Of a DNA stretch of 64,000 bases, positions 1 to 12,145 are shown one piece after another. The notes under the pieces were generated by a model that was given only the letters and a program-made list of their open reading frames with translations, made no database searches and was not told the DNA's origin. Each line of letters opens with the position of its first letter. Positions within the stretch are counted from its first letter, which is position 1. The DNA is taken from the NCBI RefSeq assembly GCF_905147045.1, contig NC_065889.1, positions 4,407,001 to 4,471,000 on the forward strand, read 5' to 3'. Origin of the DNA: Nymphalis io (Eukaryota > Arthropoda > Insecta > Lepidoptera > Nymphalidae). A program made the position numbers and the translations under genes.

Positions 1-362
1 TGATGTAAGTATTCTATAACTATACATATATAATCTGTTCAGGTAATTCAATACCAGGTATTTAAATTATTTATTCCACCATAATTTAATAGTTATGGTA
101 AAATAACGAAACTCACATACATACATAGGTACGTGAACTCTAAAAAATGTTTTAAGGATGTCGTGTAGAAATATAAAATACAGAACCTATGTTGGATTCA
201 TAACTGTTTACAAAGAAAAATCTTATTTCAATACACATATAAATAATAGTAATTATAAACAACAACAAACAATCATAGCTTACATATAATATAATATTAC
301 ATAGAATAAGACAGAAATAAGGGCTTAGGTAAGTAACTGAAAATGGTTAAGAAACACCGACA

Positions 363-553
363 TTTTTTTTATGTTATATTCAGACGGACGAACAAATGGG
401 ACACCTCATAGTAAGTGGTCACCACTACCCAGACTTTGGCGAGGTAAGAAGTACTAACCATTCCTTATCTCGCCAATGCGCCACCGACCTAGGGATCTGA
501 TATGTTATGTTATTTGCACCGAAACGCAACAATACTAAGTACTGTTGTTAATT
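363..553 (-). mobile_element. Degenerate interspersed repeat (SINE/LINE-tail family A), copy 1
   Basis: Read on the minus strand, this matches the copies at 36697-36968 and 54160-54393: the blocks for 'GTGACCACTTACCATCAGG', 'GTTGGTGGCGCATTGG' and 'TACTTGGTATTGTTG' are all recognisable in order with substitutions. A T run at 363-369 on the + strand would be its 3' A-tail. It is old and carries no ORF. The family is familiar from butterfly genomes; its exact class (SINE, or non-autonomous LINE tail) is not settled by the sequence. Confidence 0.7.
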
Positions 554-1869
554 ATATTTTTTTACAAATTACAAAGCTATAAATTTATCAAAACAACACC
601 ACTTCCTATGTGTATAAAAATTTAAGAAGAAAAAACGTTGTGTAACTGTTATTTATATTTTTTTAATTAATATTCTCTTACACTATTCTACTGTATCTAC
701 TAAGGTGTTATAGCAACTAATTATTCACAGTTTTTGATTTTGAAGGATAACTTTCCTCTTTTAGACTAATGTTTTTGTTGCCTATAAATATATTGTAATG
801 TCAGTATGACTTTAACCTTTTCAGATTCAGGTAATCTCTTCTTGTATTATAAACAAATACGTATGTTGTAGATGGCAAAGTCACTATGATTAGCTCAATG
901 AGCCCTCCAGTTGTTTGGACCAGCTTCTTGATGGCTGAATGGAATTAAACACTTGTCGAGTGTTGTCTTATAAAAAAAAATGACGCATAAAAAATATGAA
1001 ATGTTTCAGCCACAACACTTGATAGTAAAATAATTAAAATAAACTTTATTTAAAGTTGTTAATTAATTTTAAAGATTCGAAATATAGATTCTACCGATAA
1101 AAACCGGCAAGTAAGTAAGTGGCTACTTACTAGTTTCAACCCATTCATCTTATAATATTTATAAAGTATATGTTTTAATTTTAAATTGAATATTAAAGTT
1201 ATCACAGCAACAAATATGTTATGCTACTAAAGAGTAGCTTATAGTATAGAACTGTATATAGTTACTTATAATGGCAATTACCTACAATATGGCGTGTGAA
1301 TATTATACTAGATACTTGTAAAATATACGAACATACTCATTTATTTAAACGAGGACCGGGTAGTACATTAAACGTATATTTCAACGCTACGATACATTTG
1401 TTAAATGAATTACTCCCGAGTTTTTGATGTTATCAAATCGCACTGATCCAATAATCGCAACCTTATCCTATACTACATACTTGTAATGTTACCTATGATC
1501 TATAACTCTATTTAAAATAAAATGTTATTTTACTGATGCTTTCTATTTATTTAGAAGTAGGTTTCTAAAGTAAAAATATTCAATAATGCGCAAAAAAAGA
1601 AAAAAAATGTAATATAAAGGCATATAATGTGTCGGTACTTACTACTAGGGACGTACCTGTATTATGTATTTCAAAACCGTAATTTATTATGACTAATTTT
1701 TTAATTATACAACATTAAATACTCATTTTAACTTAAGTGGTAGTAGGTATCACCAAACATATAAGTAATAATAATATTGAAAAACTATTCATTCGCTCAT
1801 CAAACATTACTAAACTGTAAAGTTTATTTAACTTACATATAACCATATGTCATTTAAACGAGTAAACTT
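554..1869. other. AT-rich upstream intergenic DNA
   Basis: About 1.3 kb of very AT-rich sequence upstream of the BarH1 promoter. No credible ORF, RNA gene or recognisable repeat was found. It may hold distal promoter elements but nothing specific can be supported. Confidence 0.6.
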
Positions 1870-2100
1870 TATCCATATTTCAGACATACAAATTGCCGAG
1901 TATGGGACACGCTAGCCTCAATTTGGCCGAAGCGAACCAATTACGAGTGTATAGTGTCGCCAACTTTCAGTAAAGCGCATCGTAAAGCGCGACATCCCGC
2001 AGCGAGATCGCTTTATTTCTCTATAAAAGCGTTTTATCCACGTATAAAAGCTTAAATCCGCGCTTTCTCCCGCGGCGAGGCAAAAAGAGCATTAGCGCGG
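1870..2100 (+). promoter_or_regulatory. B-H1: Proximal promoter of the Bar homeobox gene
   Basis: Composition changes sharply from AT-rich to mixed and then CpG-rich. Two TATAAAAG boxes lie at 2022-2029 and 2043-2050. Just upstream, GTAAAGCGC occurs twice (1970-1978 and 1982-1990), 12 bases apart, and its core recurs inverted as GCGCTTT at 2060-2066. An arthropod initiator-like TCAGT lies at 2212-2216. The start site is inferred, either about 30 bases after a TATA box (near 2050-2080) or at the TCAGT. The motifs are seen directly; their function is inference. Confidence 0.5.
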
Positions 2101-2652
2101 CCCCGAGCAACATGGCAGCGGCACGCCCCGAGCGCGCCGTTGCGCCGTTGGCCGCCGCCGCGCCCACCCGCCCAGCGCCCGCCTCCGCCGAGCCGACCGC
2201 GCGCGCCCGCCTCAGTCGCAACCGACACCTCGCGCCGGACGCTTGCGCGTCGCTCGCTATTACGAATCTCTACTTCCTCGCGTACACTGATCGCATCTTC
2301 GGAGCAACACCGATTTCCACGTGATCTGCAACGAAACAATTTCGAGTTTTGTGTGTTACAAGTATTTCGGAAACGGTACTGTTTTAAAGGGTGAACAATA
2401 AAGTGAGGTGAAGGTCGGCGATGGTTAATCGGACAATCGGCGAGTATTAAAGTTATAAGACCTAGCGTAAAACGGGTGTCGTGTGATGTGCCGTGTGCGG
2501 TGACGGGCGTCGACAGCAGCGGCGGAGACGTCGGTTCGGACGTCGAGCTGGGGGCTAGCGAAGTGGAGGTAGCGGTGGGCGGGCGGTGGCGCGCGCGGGC
2601 GCTGGATGCAGCAGGAGCGGCGGCGGCGGGCCAGGGCCCCGGCGCCGTGGCG
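2080..2652 (+). promoter_or_regulatory. B-H1: CpG-rich 5' leader of BarH1 with three upstream ORFs
   Basis: A GC/CpG-rich stretch that contrasts with the AT-rich surroundings, interpreted as 5' UTR. It contains short uORFs at 2421-2450 (9 codons, with purine -3 and +4 G, a strong start context), 2486-2503 (5 codons) and 2606-2656 (16 codons, Arg-rich). The TGA of the last overlaps the BarH1 ATG as ATGA. The BarH1 frame itself is open from 2407 but has no in-frame ATG before 2653. Several other long frames cross this region on both strands; they are expected by chance in GC-rich DNA and are not counted as genes. Confidence 0.55.
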
Positions 2653-2791
2653 ATGACGGTGCAGCGCGACGAGCGCGACGCGCGCGCTCCACGCACTCGC
2701 TTCATGATCACAGACATACTCGATGCTGCGCCGAGGGACCTAAGCGCACACAGGGATTCCGATTCGGACAGATCGGCTACAGATTCACCAG
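2653..2791 (+). CDS. B-H1: BarH1 homeobox protein, coding exon 1 (N-terminus, eh1/FIL motif)
   Basis: First coding exon, residues 1-46 plus one base. It encodes the segment containing RFMITDILD (residues 16-24), which fits the eh1 pattern F-x-I-x-x-I-L. In the Bar family this motif is called the FIL domain and is known to recruit the Groucho co-repressor. The start at 2653 is the only ATG in frame upstream of that motif and has G at -3. The next ATG (codon 18) lies inside the motif, so it is unlikely to be used. The exon ends CCAG before the donor GTTGGT, in phase 1, and joins the exon at 15814 to read S-P-G-V-K-D-D. Drosophila Bar proteins have much longer N-terminal regions; this one is short, so an unrecognised additional or alternative exon in the 13-kb intron is possible. 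Confidence 0.82.
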
Positions 2792-5700
2792 GTTGGTTAT
2801 TGTATACTATAATGCTACTATTTAATTATTAGTTTAAGTTTTTGATAAAAGGTTTAGGATTACGATATTAATATAATCTTATGATATCATTGATTTTTTT
2901 GTGTTTTTAAAAAAAACATGACTGAAACTAAAAACAAGTCTTAAATAATAATTGTTTAAAATGTCATAACTATGCCTGCTTGCCATGGGAAAATCTTAGA
3001 ATATTATTATGAAGCAGAAATATATATAAAGCAAAATACTGTTGATTATAAGATAGAAATACGTACTCGTTGCGTCTAAGAAAAGACTTCAACGGGTCTG
3101 ACGGCATGAATAACATAGAGTTAGCATAATAGTAGCGTTCTAATTAGAAAAACGGCCTAGACATATTTAATTGTTATTCATACTATATTATTTAAATTTT
3201 ATAATCTATTAATTGCTTACACTGGCTGTTTGATAATACCGAGAAAAACGATAATGATCGTCACGCAAAAGAATTCATTTAGAGTTTTCTCAGAATTAGC
3301 GACAATGCGATATTTTCTAAGCTATTTAATTAATGAGTTACAATTATATAACTAGAGCAGCTTCAGCGTAGACTTACTCACGGTTAAAAATAATCATACA
3401 TGAGGAAATAGCTAATGTGTGAAGCTTCTATATTAAACAAAATATTTTGACATTTATTATATTTACTAAAAGGCTAATAAATCAGGATCAGTAAAAAGTT
3501 ATCTCGTATTAATAAATATATAAACTCGTAATTAGAAATTTTGAACTCCGACTCAACCAATTCCTCTTAAGTTATACAAATCATGTTATCAACGTTTCAC
3601 GTATTGAGTCTGAAACGACGCGGCATCATGTGAAATGGATTTAAAGCTTTAAACAATGACAAAATTATATAATGAATATTCTAACTATTTTGTATTAGTT
3701 TTGACTTTCTACTTTTATAATACTGGGAAAATAAATAAGAAGTTTTGTAATAAAATTACATTTTATAAGAACTATTGTTTGTGTAAATATTTTAATATAG
3801 TGAAAATTACAGTAACAAATAGATTCCTACCATATTCGTTAATTTATTGTACTGAGTTTTTAAACAAGTATGTTCGATTTTATAATTATGTTTAAAATGC
3901 ATTATAATATGTTATATGTTAGAAATTAAATCACTATCAAACAAACAAATTAATACAGGCAATTCATTATTAAGACAAATTGTTGATACCATCCACTGCC
4001 TAAAAAACCAAGTCTTTAATTATATTATGGAGATTAAATCGAAGGTGTCTACCACGGCCCGCGGTCGGTTCGTACAATATGTAATATGACAAATGTTAGC
4101 AAAATTAGACACAAATCGGAACTCGCTTAGAATGTAGATCAATTGTCGACGATTTGTCATATGAAATTTTAGTCTATTTATGTGGTTTTGTCTTGATTTA
4201 TTTTTTTAATCAATTATTTTTATGATTGCAAAATCTGAATATGACCGGAAAACTGTACAAATAGAATCTCAATGAAAAAATATATTGATTTTATAAACTA
4301 ATAATTTATTCAACACAGACCACAACTAAAGTTGTTATATCATAAAACCAATCGACTTGTATCGACATCATAGCGGATTGTGTATGGGACGGTATACGAC
4401 CTCCAAAAGGTCTTGCGTCGGACACGGATGCAATTTCATCCGAAATAAAGGTTTGTCACAACGAGCGTCGGGCAATCACTTGTAACAAATGCTGTGTGAC
4501 TTGTTTATGTAAACTTTAAGATTTGATGTGATTGAATTATTGTACTAAATGTTAAATGATAATATTTTACAATTTATTTATTTTTATTCATTGCTTTTTG
4601 TTTTTTATTATTTGCGAAAGTGGCAATATATTGTGATTAAATATACTTATAATCATTTATTATAAATACTATTACTAAAAATTTATACTTCATTTAAAAC
4701 ATTTTTTAAGCAACGATTTATTAGTTCTCTATTAATTTTTCATAAGATATTATTTTTATAATAGGTTAGGTTACACAAAGATAACTTATATTTTAAATTA
4801 TTGCTCATTGCCTGCAGCTGTATTCGATAATAATTCGTACGTCTGGTTCCGTTCTGTTTTGATCAGTATTCCAGTAGTCTAAGTTATCCGTATAATTTTC
4901 TATTGGTTTTAGTTTTTTGCTTCTACCAAATTTAACAAAAAGTAGTTGATGCGGTGAGACATGAAAGCAGAACGGATAAATAAACAAACAAACTAAAGTA
5001 AGTTTGTTCGTTTATTTTTTGTTTGTTTATTTAATATATTTGTATATTCAACCTGTTTAATAATGGTTTCTTAAGAGAATGAATTAATAAAAAGTGTTCA
5101 AAACATCGTTACTTCATTACAAATAAAAAAAAAGTATCTTACATATTATTTAAATTAAAAAAAAACTTATTTTTTTACCAAGCACTCGCATATAATACGA
5201 TAAAATATTGTAAGCAAAATTCAATTTATGTATATATAATAAATATAAAACATAAAATTATATCTTTGATAAATCATAATCACATCATCAATTCATCATA
5301 ATCCTTTTTAAAATAAAATTTATATAATTGTATACAAATTGAACACGACGCGTTTTATTAAATATATTTTATTCATGCTTAAGAAGAATTAAATTAACAG
5401 AAATTATCACAAGCTATACATGTAAAACTTTAATGTGAAAATAAACTATAAATAAAGCTTGTCTTAAAAAAAAACGTTAACTTAAAAATAATAGTCACTT
5501 GAATGCTAATGTTTGATAAATAAATTACTATTAACGTGAATGTTAAACAAATCGACTCTATATTTTGTCGTAAAAAACCTTTGAATAGCTGATCTGTTAT
5601 CCGTCTAGATTCGCCTTGACTACATTTAAGATAGCAACACACTTAACTATTGAATATTTTTTGGTTCATATACACGATAGCACAGCAAAGGAAATCAAGT

Positions 5701-7314
5701 CACGTTTACATATTTGATTAGACATATATATATAGTTGCAAGTGATCTTGCGATTGAGTGTGGCACTGTCTTAAATACTATGAATAATATTTCGATAAGA
5801 CAAATGCAAAGCACATGGTCATAATTTATATTCAAGAATTTCAATAGGTACTTAATATAATCAATTTATTATCGAACAAGTATTGCAATTAATAATATTA
5901 AATTTTCAATTTAATTACAAATAATATTAGGATAACAAAATGTTGCTTTATTTAACATTGTCCTCTGTTATATCACATAAACATAAATATTATTATAACC
6001 AGCGTTTTAGTTCCACACATACACATTCCTCACATTGCGATTGTACTAAAATTTCTTTCAGGTATTTATGTTCGTCTTGTATTGAAATAACACTATCGAA
6101 TTAGTACAATTAATTTAAATACAGCCGCTAATAAATAAAACTTTAGAATATTGTATAAAAATACAAATTGTCACATAATTTACGTCATATTTTTTCTTAT
6201 AATTTCTGATGAAACGTTGTAAAGCATTGAATATGATTTTCATTAATTAAAATGGCTGCGTGTAATCTCTGCTGTGTTATAACTTCTCATTAATTTTTAT
6301 TTATCCGAGCTGGGAACTAATTATTAGCATCTAAGACAAATGATCTTTATCTGGAATTAATTTATAAACCTCATGTTTAAAAATGTATTATAAATACATT
6401 TATTTATTTTTAAGACAATCACACTACTAATATAAAGTAAAGTAGTATTTTGAATAATATAATTTTACTAATAAAATAAAGTTTTTTTCATAACGGATTC
6501 GTTTATGATTAACATTTAAAATATTTTAATTTTGACGTTGGCAAAAATTATATATAATCTTTAAACTAAAAATATCTTCACACAGGATAGGTTTGATGTT
6601 GCTATTTCCTTCTAACGTGTAGTATTAAAACTTAAGTAAATATTACTTATAAAAATATTTATTCCTATCAAATTCGTTAGAGATTTATCAACAACGGATT
6701 CGCAATCAAGGTCTCATATGTAAAAAAAAATGTAGATCTTAATCATTCTCGATGCTGCATTGCGGATATACGTACATACTAAAATAACCCAGAATTTCTT
6801 TCTTCCCACGCAGGTTTCGTTTTTTCTTTCATCGCCGAGCGTAAGATAAATTTGTAAACACCAACCCGCGACCTTCAACTAAGTTCCATTTCTTGTACAT
6901 CTCTCAGACGATCTCATCTCAAATTATATTATTAACTTCATTTAAAATCGTGAACTGTCTTACCGACGAATATATAAACGTTTTACGTTAGTGTTTACAA
7001 ATAAATATTCATCTTATCTCCATTTGCTAAAAGAGTCGCAAAATCAACCTAAGATGATCTCTTGAGATACATTAATCAGATAATAAAGATATCAATAACG
7101 TAACAACACCACTAATAGAACTGTATATTTGATTATGTTGAGCCATTTCAATTAATTTAAATATTTATTTAAAACATTATCGTTTAATTTATATTTTATG
7201 TTTGTGTATCAATTTAAACAATTTATGTGTGTTTAAATAGTTCACACACACATAAATTACTTTAAATATCTCGAATGAATGTTTAGTTTTCAATCGCATT
7301 ATCCCGTCGACGAT
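2792..7314. other. Intron 1, 5' part
   Basis: AT-rich intron beginning with GTTGGT. No supported gene; the ORFs here (for example 3656-3895) are low-complexity Lys/Asn/Tyr/Phe translations typical of AT-rich DNA. A less AT-rich patch at 4340-4500 (CGTCGG, CGAGCGTCGG) may be regulatory. An imperfect inverted repeat with 17-base arms and one mismatch lies at 4978-4994 and 5001-5017. A perfect 13-base inverted repeat lies at 7220-7232 and 7246-7258. Confidence 0.6.
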
Positions 7315-7369
7315 TTAATAGACAAGCCGATAAACTCGAAGCGTTAAATAAATTAAATAATAAAACGTA

Positions 7370-7505
7370 TAATGGCCACGATAAATACAACTCGTTCGGA
7401 ACACTCGGTTCCGAGATAAGTAAGCCCTTATAAAACGGACCAAATTAATCCTGGCTGAAAGGCCTCTCCTGGGCCCAAGGGAAAAGAAAAAAAATGACGT
7501 CATAA
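7370..7505. promoter_or_regulatory. Candidate intronic regulatory island
   Basis: A GC-richer patch inside AT-rich intron 1. It contains a perfect palindromic CRE (TGACGTCA, 7495-7502), a CGGAACACTCGGTTCCG imperfect palindrome near 7396-7412, and GGCCTCTCCTGGGCCC. Such compositional islands inside introns of developmental genes are often conserved enhancers. This is inference from composition and motifs only. Confidence 0.3.
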
Positions 7506-10500
7506 TCAGCTTTTTGTCAAATGTCAAGTTCAGTTCGCTTTTTAAATTTTAAATAGCTCACCTAATTCATAAATGTTCGTGCGATTTACAGTTGGTACAG
7601 TTGCGTGCAAAAGTCGGTATTAAGTGCATATAAAGAAATTGCATAATATGAAAGTCATTATATTCGGAAATGATCGTTAATAATGTTAATCTTTCCGACT
7701 ATATGCCTTATTTAATGATTTTAAACCTGTCAATTACTGTACTCAACCTCCGCCGGCAGCAATTAAAATGTCTACGTACAACTGTAAATACAAAGCTTCT
7801 TGCATTGTAATTTAAAAAACCCATTTACTGAGAATGTGAAAAATACAGCGTTTATAGCAATTAGTGTTCATAATATAAACTGACTGACAATTTACTAAAG
7901 TAATTAATCTCCACTTAATAATAGAGACGCGGTCACACAATTAAATCGATTACTCAGTAAAAAATATTACTTTGATTTTAGCGCTTGACAAACGCGATTT
8001 CCTTGACACTCCCTTGACACTTGTAATTTTATAAGGTAATAAATTATTGAACATTAAAAAGAAATGTAACAAATAACGTTTTGCCATTAAGTATACTTTT
8101 ACGAAGCCACTGGTTCGTTACTTGAAACGTCAAACCTTACTTCCAGCGCACACCATCGTTAAGCTGCTTAGCATACCTTGTTTTGGATCAATTTATGTTG
8201 TACAAGATTATACTCTATGTCAATGAGTATAACGATCATTTTATCACATTGGACACCGTCGTGACTTTTGGCATCTCGATAAGCGTGAGGTGACAATTCT
8301 TTCATCGCACCAAATGATAAAATCAAAACTTTTTAGTGTGACAATAAATAGATTATCATTGATATAAATAGGCCCAGTTGAAATCTCTCATAATACGTAT
8401 CCTATTCGCGGCTTTGTGTCGCATTTGACAGGCGATGTGAGCTGTGAAATTGAGTTCGATTTAAAATATAAAAGTTCGTCTTAAGACTTTGTGATTAAAG
8501 TTTTTTTTTTCTTGGGGATTATTTACAGTCTTATTTGTTGTACTAATGTTGGATTTTCAAGCCACTGGTTTGATTACTAAACCGAATTGTAATGAAAAAA
8601 TTAAATCAAATACTCCTAATTTTTCAAGTCAATATCAGTATTTAAGTAATAATACCGATTTAAGTGTCGTAATTTTCTTGTTAAATAAATCAGCCGGTAA
8701 CTCTAGGTTTTGTAAGCTTGTAATATTTTTGAGTATAGACATGTTTAGAGACCGTGTAATAGCTTCTGAAATCTGAATGTCCACTTGAGCGGTTTCACAT
8801 AAGAGTCAAGGAAATAGTATAATTTTTCATACGATTTCACATCGATAGAACCGAAATCGTAAACACTATGTTTGATCTATTTTATCCGATACATTTAATG
8901 TCATACTCTTTCTTTTAAAATAAACGTAACACAATTTTTAAAACACTAACAAAGACACAGGTTTTCTTAACATATTTTATAAATTAACTGAACCATAATT
9001 TAATAAAATCAATTTTATCTATTATTCAAACGGAAATGCCATAAAATCGGTTGTGTTACAATGTTAGTTAAAAAGCTTTGAAGATTTTGTACGAACAATA
9101 TAAATAGTTTGTGCTAACCCTAAGAGATAAGTCATTATATGAATTAAAGAAATCGTTGTATTGTAATCGTGTTTACGTAAACATATAATTACACAGATTT
9201 TCTAATTGCTATCGTGGCAAAAATCAGGCAGCTCGTTCCAGTATTGTTTTACGATTAAAGTGAATGCAAAGATTAATTACGAGAAAACTTATGTTGAATT
9301 CATAACTATCGCTTCTTAGAATGTTATTTAGATGATTATTCATTGATAAATTATTTTTATAATATTATAATTGTATTCGATCTTTCGAATACAATATTAA
9401 ATAATATTAAATAAATAAATTACTTTTAATTTGAAAGGGAAAAACTAAATGTTGCACAATAAAGGCTTAATGTTATATTTTTAAATTTAATTGTATGCCT
9501 ATGTAGACTTATTTATTTCTTAGATGATACTACATTCAGTTTTAATAATACAAAAGCTCTAAAACAGCCCAATAAAAAGAAAGAAAAATATAAAACCTCG
9601 TAATGAAATACCTTTATGAAAATGTATAATTACTTTTTTTTTCAGAAAATGTATCAATTTTTTTTTTTTATTAACGTGAACGTTTATTTATTAATATTTT
9701 TGTATATTTTTATTATGGATATTAAAGTAAAACTACATTTAGATTTAAAATTCGAGTCTTTTGTTAGAGAAATATATTTATAACGTTATCTGTGTGAAGT
9801 GCATTACGACACACTTATGATATAACGCCATCTCATTGAGCGCATTGTTCACTGCGCTCGCGCATCTTACATGGCTTCCACTTACACGATCATCATTAAT
9901 TATATCACTGCGTGAAACAAATCTTTAAGCATATGTGTAGGTATTTTTATTATTAGTTAAAATTACAATTACTTTTAATATTGATAATATATATAATAGG
10001 TGTACCTATTAATTGATATGACCTAACAACTTCAACATCTATGTGACTGTATCAGTGTTTAATTTTATTACAATCAGGAAATCTACATATCAATTTGTAA
10101 GTTATTTTAATAATAATAACAATAAAATCGAATTGTGAAAGTTAAAAATTAATTTCATGAGATTTAAAGAATATAATGTAGTATATAAACTATATACTTG
10201 AAGATTCTATGAATATTTGTGTACAGATGGTAGCCATCAAAAAGTGCTAGCGCGTACATCGGTATATATTTTTATATATTATTATTATTAAAGAGAAAAC
10301 AAATAAAACATTAAATTTGATTTACAGGACATAACAAAGCAACGATGCTTCACATAATTACGAAACGAACTTTAACTGGAACGATAACATATAGTTAAAT
10401 GATTAAGTTTTAACGTAATTGTTACGTGTTTTTGTTCAAGTAATTATAAACTAATAAATGAAAATTTGCGTTGGTTGTTATTTTTTTTTATTTCGTAATT

Positions 10501-11221
10501 ATGACGGGTATATTTTAACTACACTAGCTAATTTATATTAACATAGTTTCAAGTTATATTTTCCTTATTGAAGAAAATGTTCAAATACAATTACCACTAG
10601 GACATAAGCTGCCTTGAGAAGTTACAAAATGTACAAAAAAACCATAAAGATTTTTTAAAGAATTTTAGCATCATATCGCTGGGGAGAAAAATTTACTTAT
10701 CAAATAAACGCAACGAGAATGGAACTATAGTTAAAAAAAAATTTGCTAAGCTTGCTAAAATAGATGTATCAAATACTTTAGATGCATTACTTATAATATA
10801 TACGAAAACCTTTAAAGCCTGTTTCTTTATTTTTTCGTATAAAAAGCCAATGTCAATTAAACTAGACTTTTTGGGTTCTTGTATTATAAAAATGTTGTAA
10901 TAAATTCGATTTTAATTACACTTCAAAATATAATGTTATATGAGTATATATATTTTATTGAAAGTAAAATATAGGCATTTTCTTAAAATACCTTTGATAT
11001 AGATATTTGTCTTCATATTTTATGAATTACCTAACTTAATCATTATACTAGTAAGGGAAAAAATGCCAGTATTTTTAACGCTCGAAACTATTATATTTGC
11101 GAAATTAAGGCAGATTATTACATATCAACCAAATTATTCGCAAAGTGTTTTGATTAATATTTATTATTAAATATGAGACCGTTTTTTAAGGCACCGGCTT
11201 AAACAATTTTATTTATTTTAA
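7506..11221. other. Intron 1, central part
   Basis: AT-rich intron without a supported gene. The 76-residue ORF at 8546-8776 shows no recognisable domain and looks random. The stretch 8120-8460 is less AT-rich and contains TTTGACAG and several CG dinucleotides, a weak enhancer candidate. A small stem of 11 bases (9370-9380 with 9385-9395) is present. Confidence 0.55.
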
Positions 11222-11510
11222 ACTAGCATCCCGTCCCGGCTTCGTAAAATGAAAATAATGGTCTACATAAAACGTTTACTTCGTAATACATATAACTCTA
11301 ATAGTTTACGCAGGACACGTTAGTAAGACTCCCAGTCGGCATCATTTTTTCCAAGATCTTCATAATTTTCAATTTTCATTTTCCTCGTGAATTCCTCACT
11401 CCATCCATTGGCGAAAACCTTATTAAATCCGTTCAATAGTTTTTGAATTTATCACGTTCAGACAGACAGACAGAAAGACGCGGGATTTTGTTTTATAATA
11501 TGTAGTGATT
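11222..11510 (+). mobile_element. Degenerate retroelement tail
   Basis: Begins near CTAGCATCCCGTCCCGGCTTC, continues through TTAAATCCGTTCAATAGTTT and a CAGA repeat (11461-11473), and ends TTTTATAATATGTAGTGAT. This arrangement is typical of the 3' ends of a very common lepidopteran interspersed repeat. No ORF remains. The family was not identified precisely. Confidence 0.6.
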
Positions 11511-11889
11511 ATATAAGCTGTTTAAATAACACTAACCTTCGCAACAAAGACAAACTAAATCACAGTGTGTAAATTGCATAAAGCTATATCTATTCATGAG
11601 GTCACCTTGTAAGTAAATACTATTAAAATTGTGTAATCGTCTGACACATTAAGGTCATTTAGATATGCAATTGGATGAAAGTATTGAGTTAATTTAAATC
11701 TATTAAAATATTGGCATAATTTGTATCTGAACTTAGCTCTATACATTTTACTAAACATAAAAGAAGGCTTTAGAAGAAAAAAGTAATAAATTTTCGTATT
11801 GGTTTATATTGTTATTGTATGTTCATGCGCTTAGATCGGTTTTAGTAAATCTTATATTTTATTTTTACCGCTCTTACCTGCAATCTTAA

Positions 11890-12145
11890 AGTAACAGCTT
11901 GTACATGTCCCGTTGGTGGGAAAGATCTCCTCCCATCTTAAGACGTACATAGGTTTTTAACTTATACCACCACGTTGGTACAATACAAGTGAGTGATTTG
12001 CATATGCAGCCTTCCTCACGATATGTTAATTTAGCGTTCAGCACAAGATGAATTATAAACACATGATACCTCACCTGATGATGATCTGGTGAACTCGCGA
12101 TCTTCGGTTAAGATCTTGTTCTATCCAATGAGTCATCTCGGCATT
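11890..12145 (-). mobile_element. tRNA-derived SINE (family C), diverged copy
   Basis: On the minus strand it starts with a tRNA-like head GCCGAGATGACTCATTGGAT (box A-like), has a box B-like GCGAGTTCACCAG, and continues with body blocks (ATAATTCATCTTGTGCTGAA, TCGTGAGGAAGGCTGC) shared with the copies at 34596-34722, 46868-47035, 54835-55083 and 59808-59985. Heavily mutated, in intron 1 antisense to the gene. Confidence 0.72.

Noticed and set aside
2112..2394. Plus-strand frames of 70 and 84 codons in the leader
   Set aside because: Low-complexity Ala/Arg/Pro translation in GC-rich DNA; they do not join BarH1 and may lie at or before the start site.
2052..2717. Minus-strand 221-codon frame (and 2021-2221)
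   Set aside because: Antisense shadow of the CpG-rich BarH1 leader and first exon; Arg/Ala/Ser-rich with no domain.
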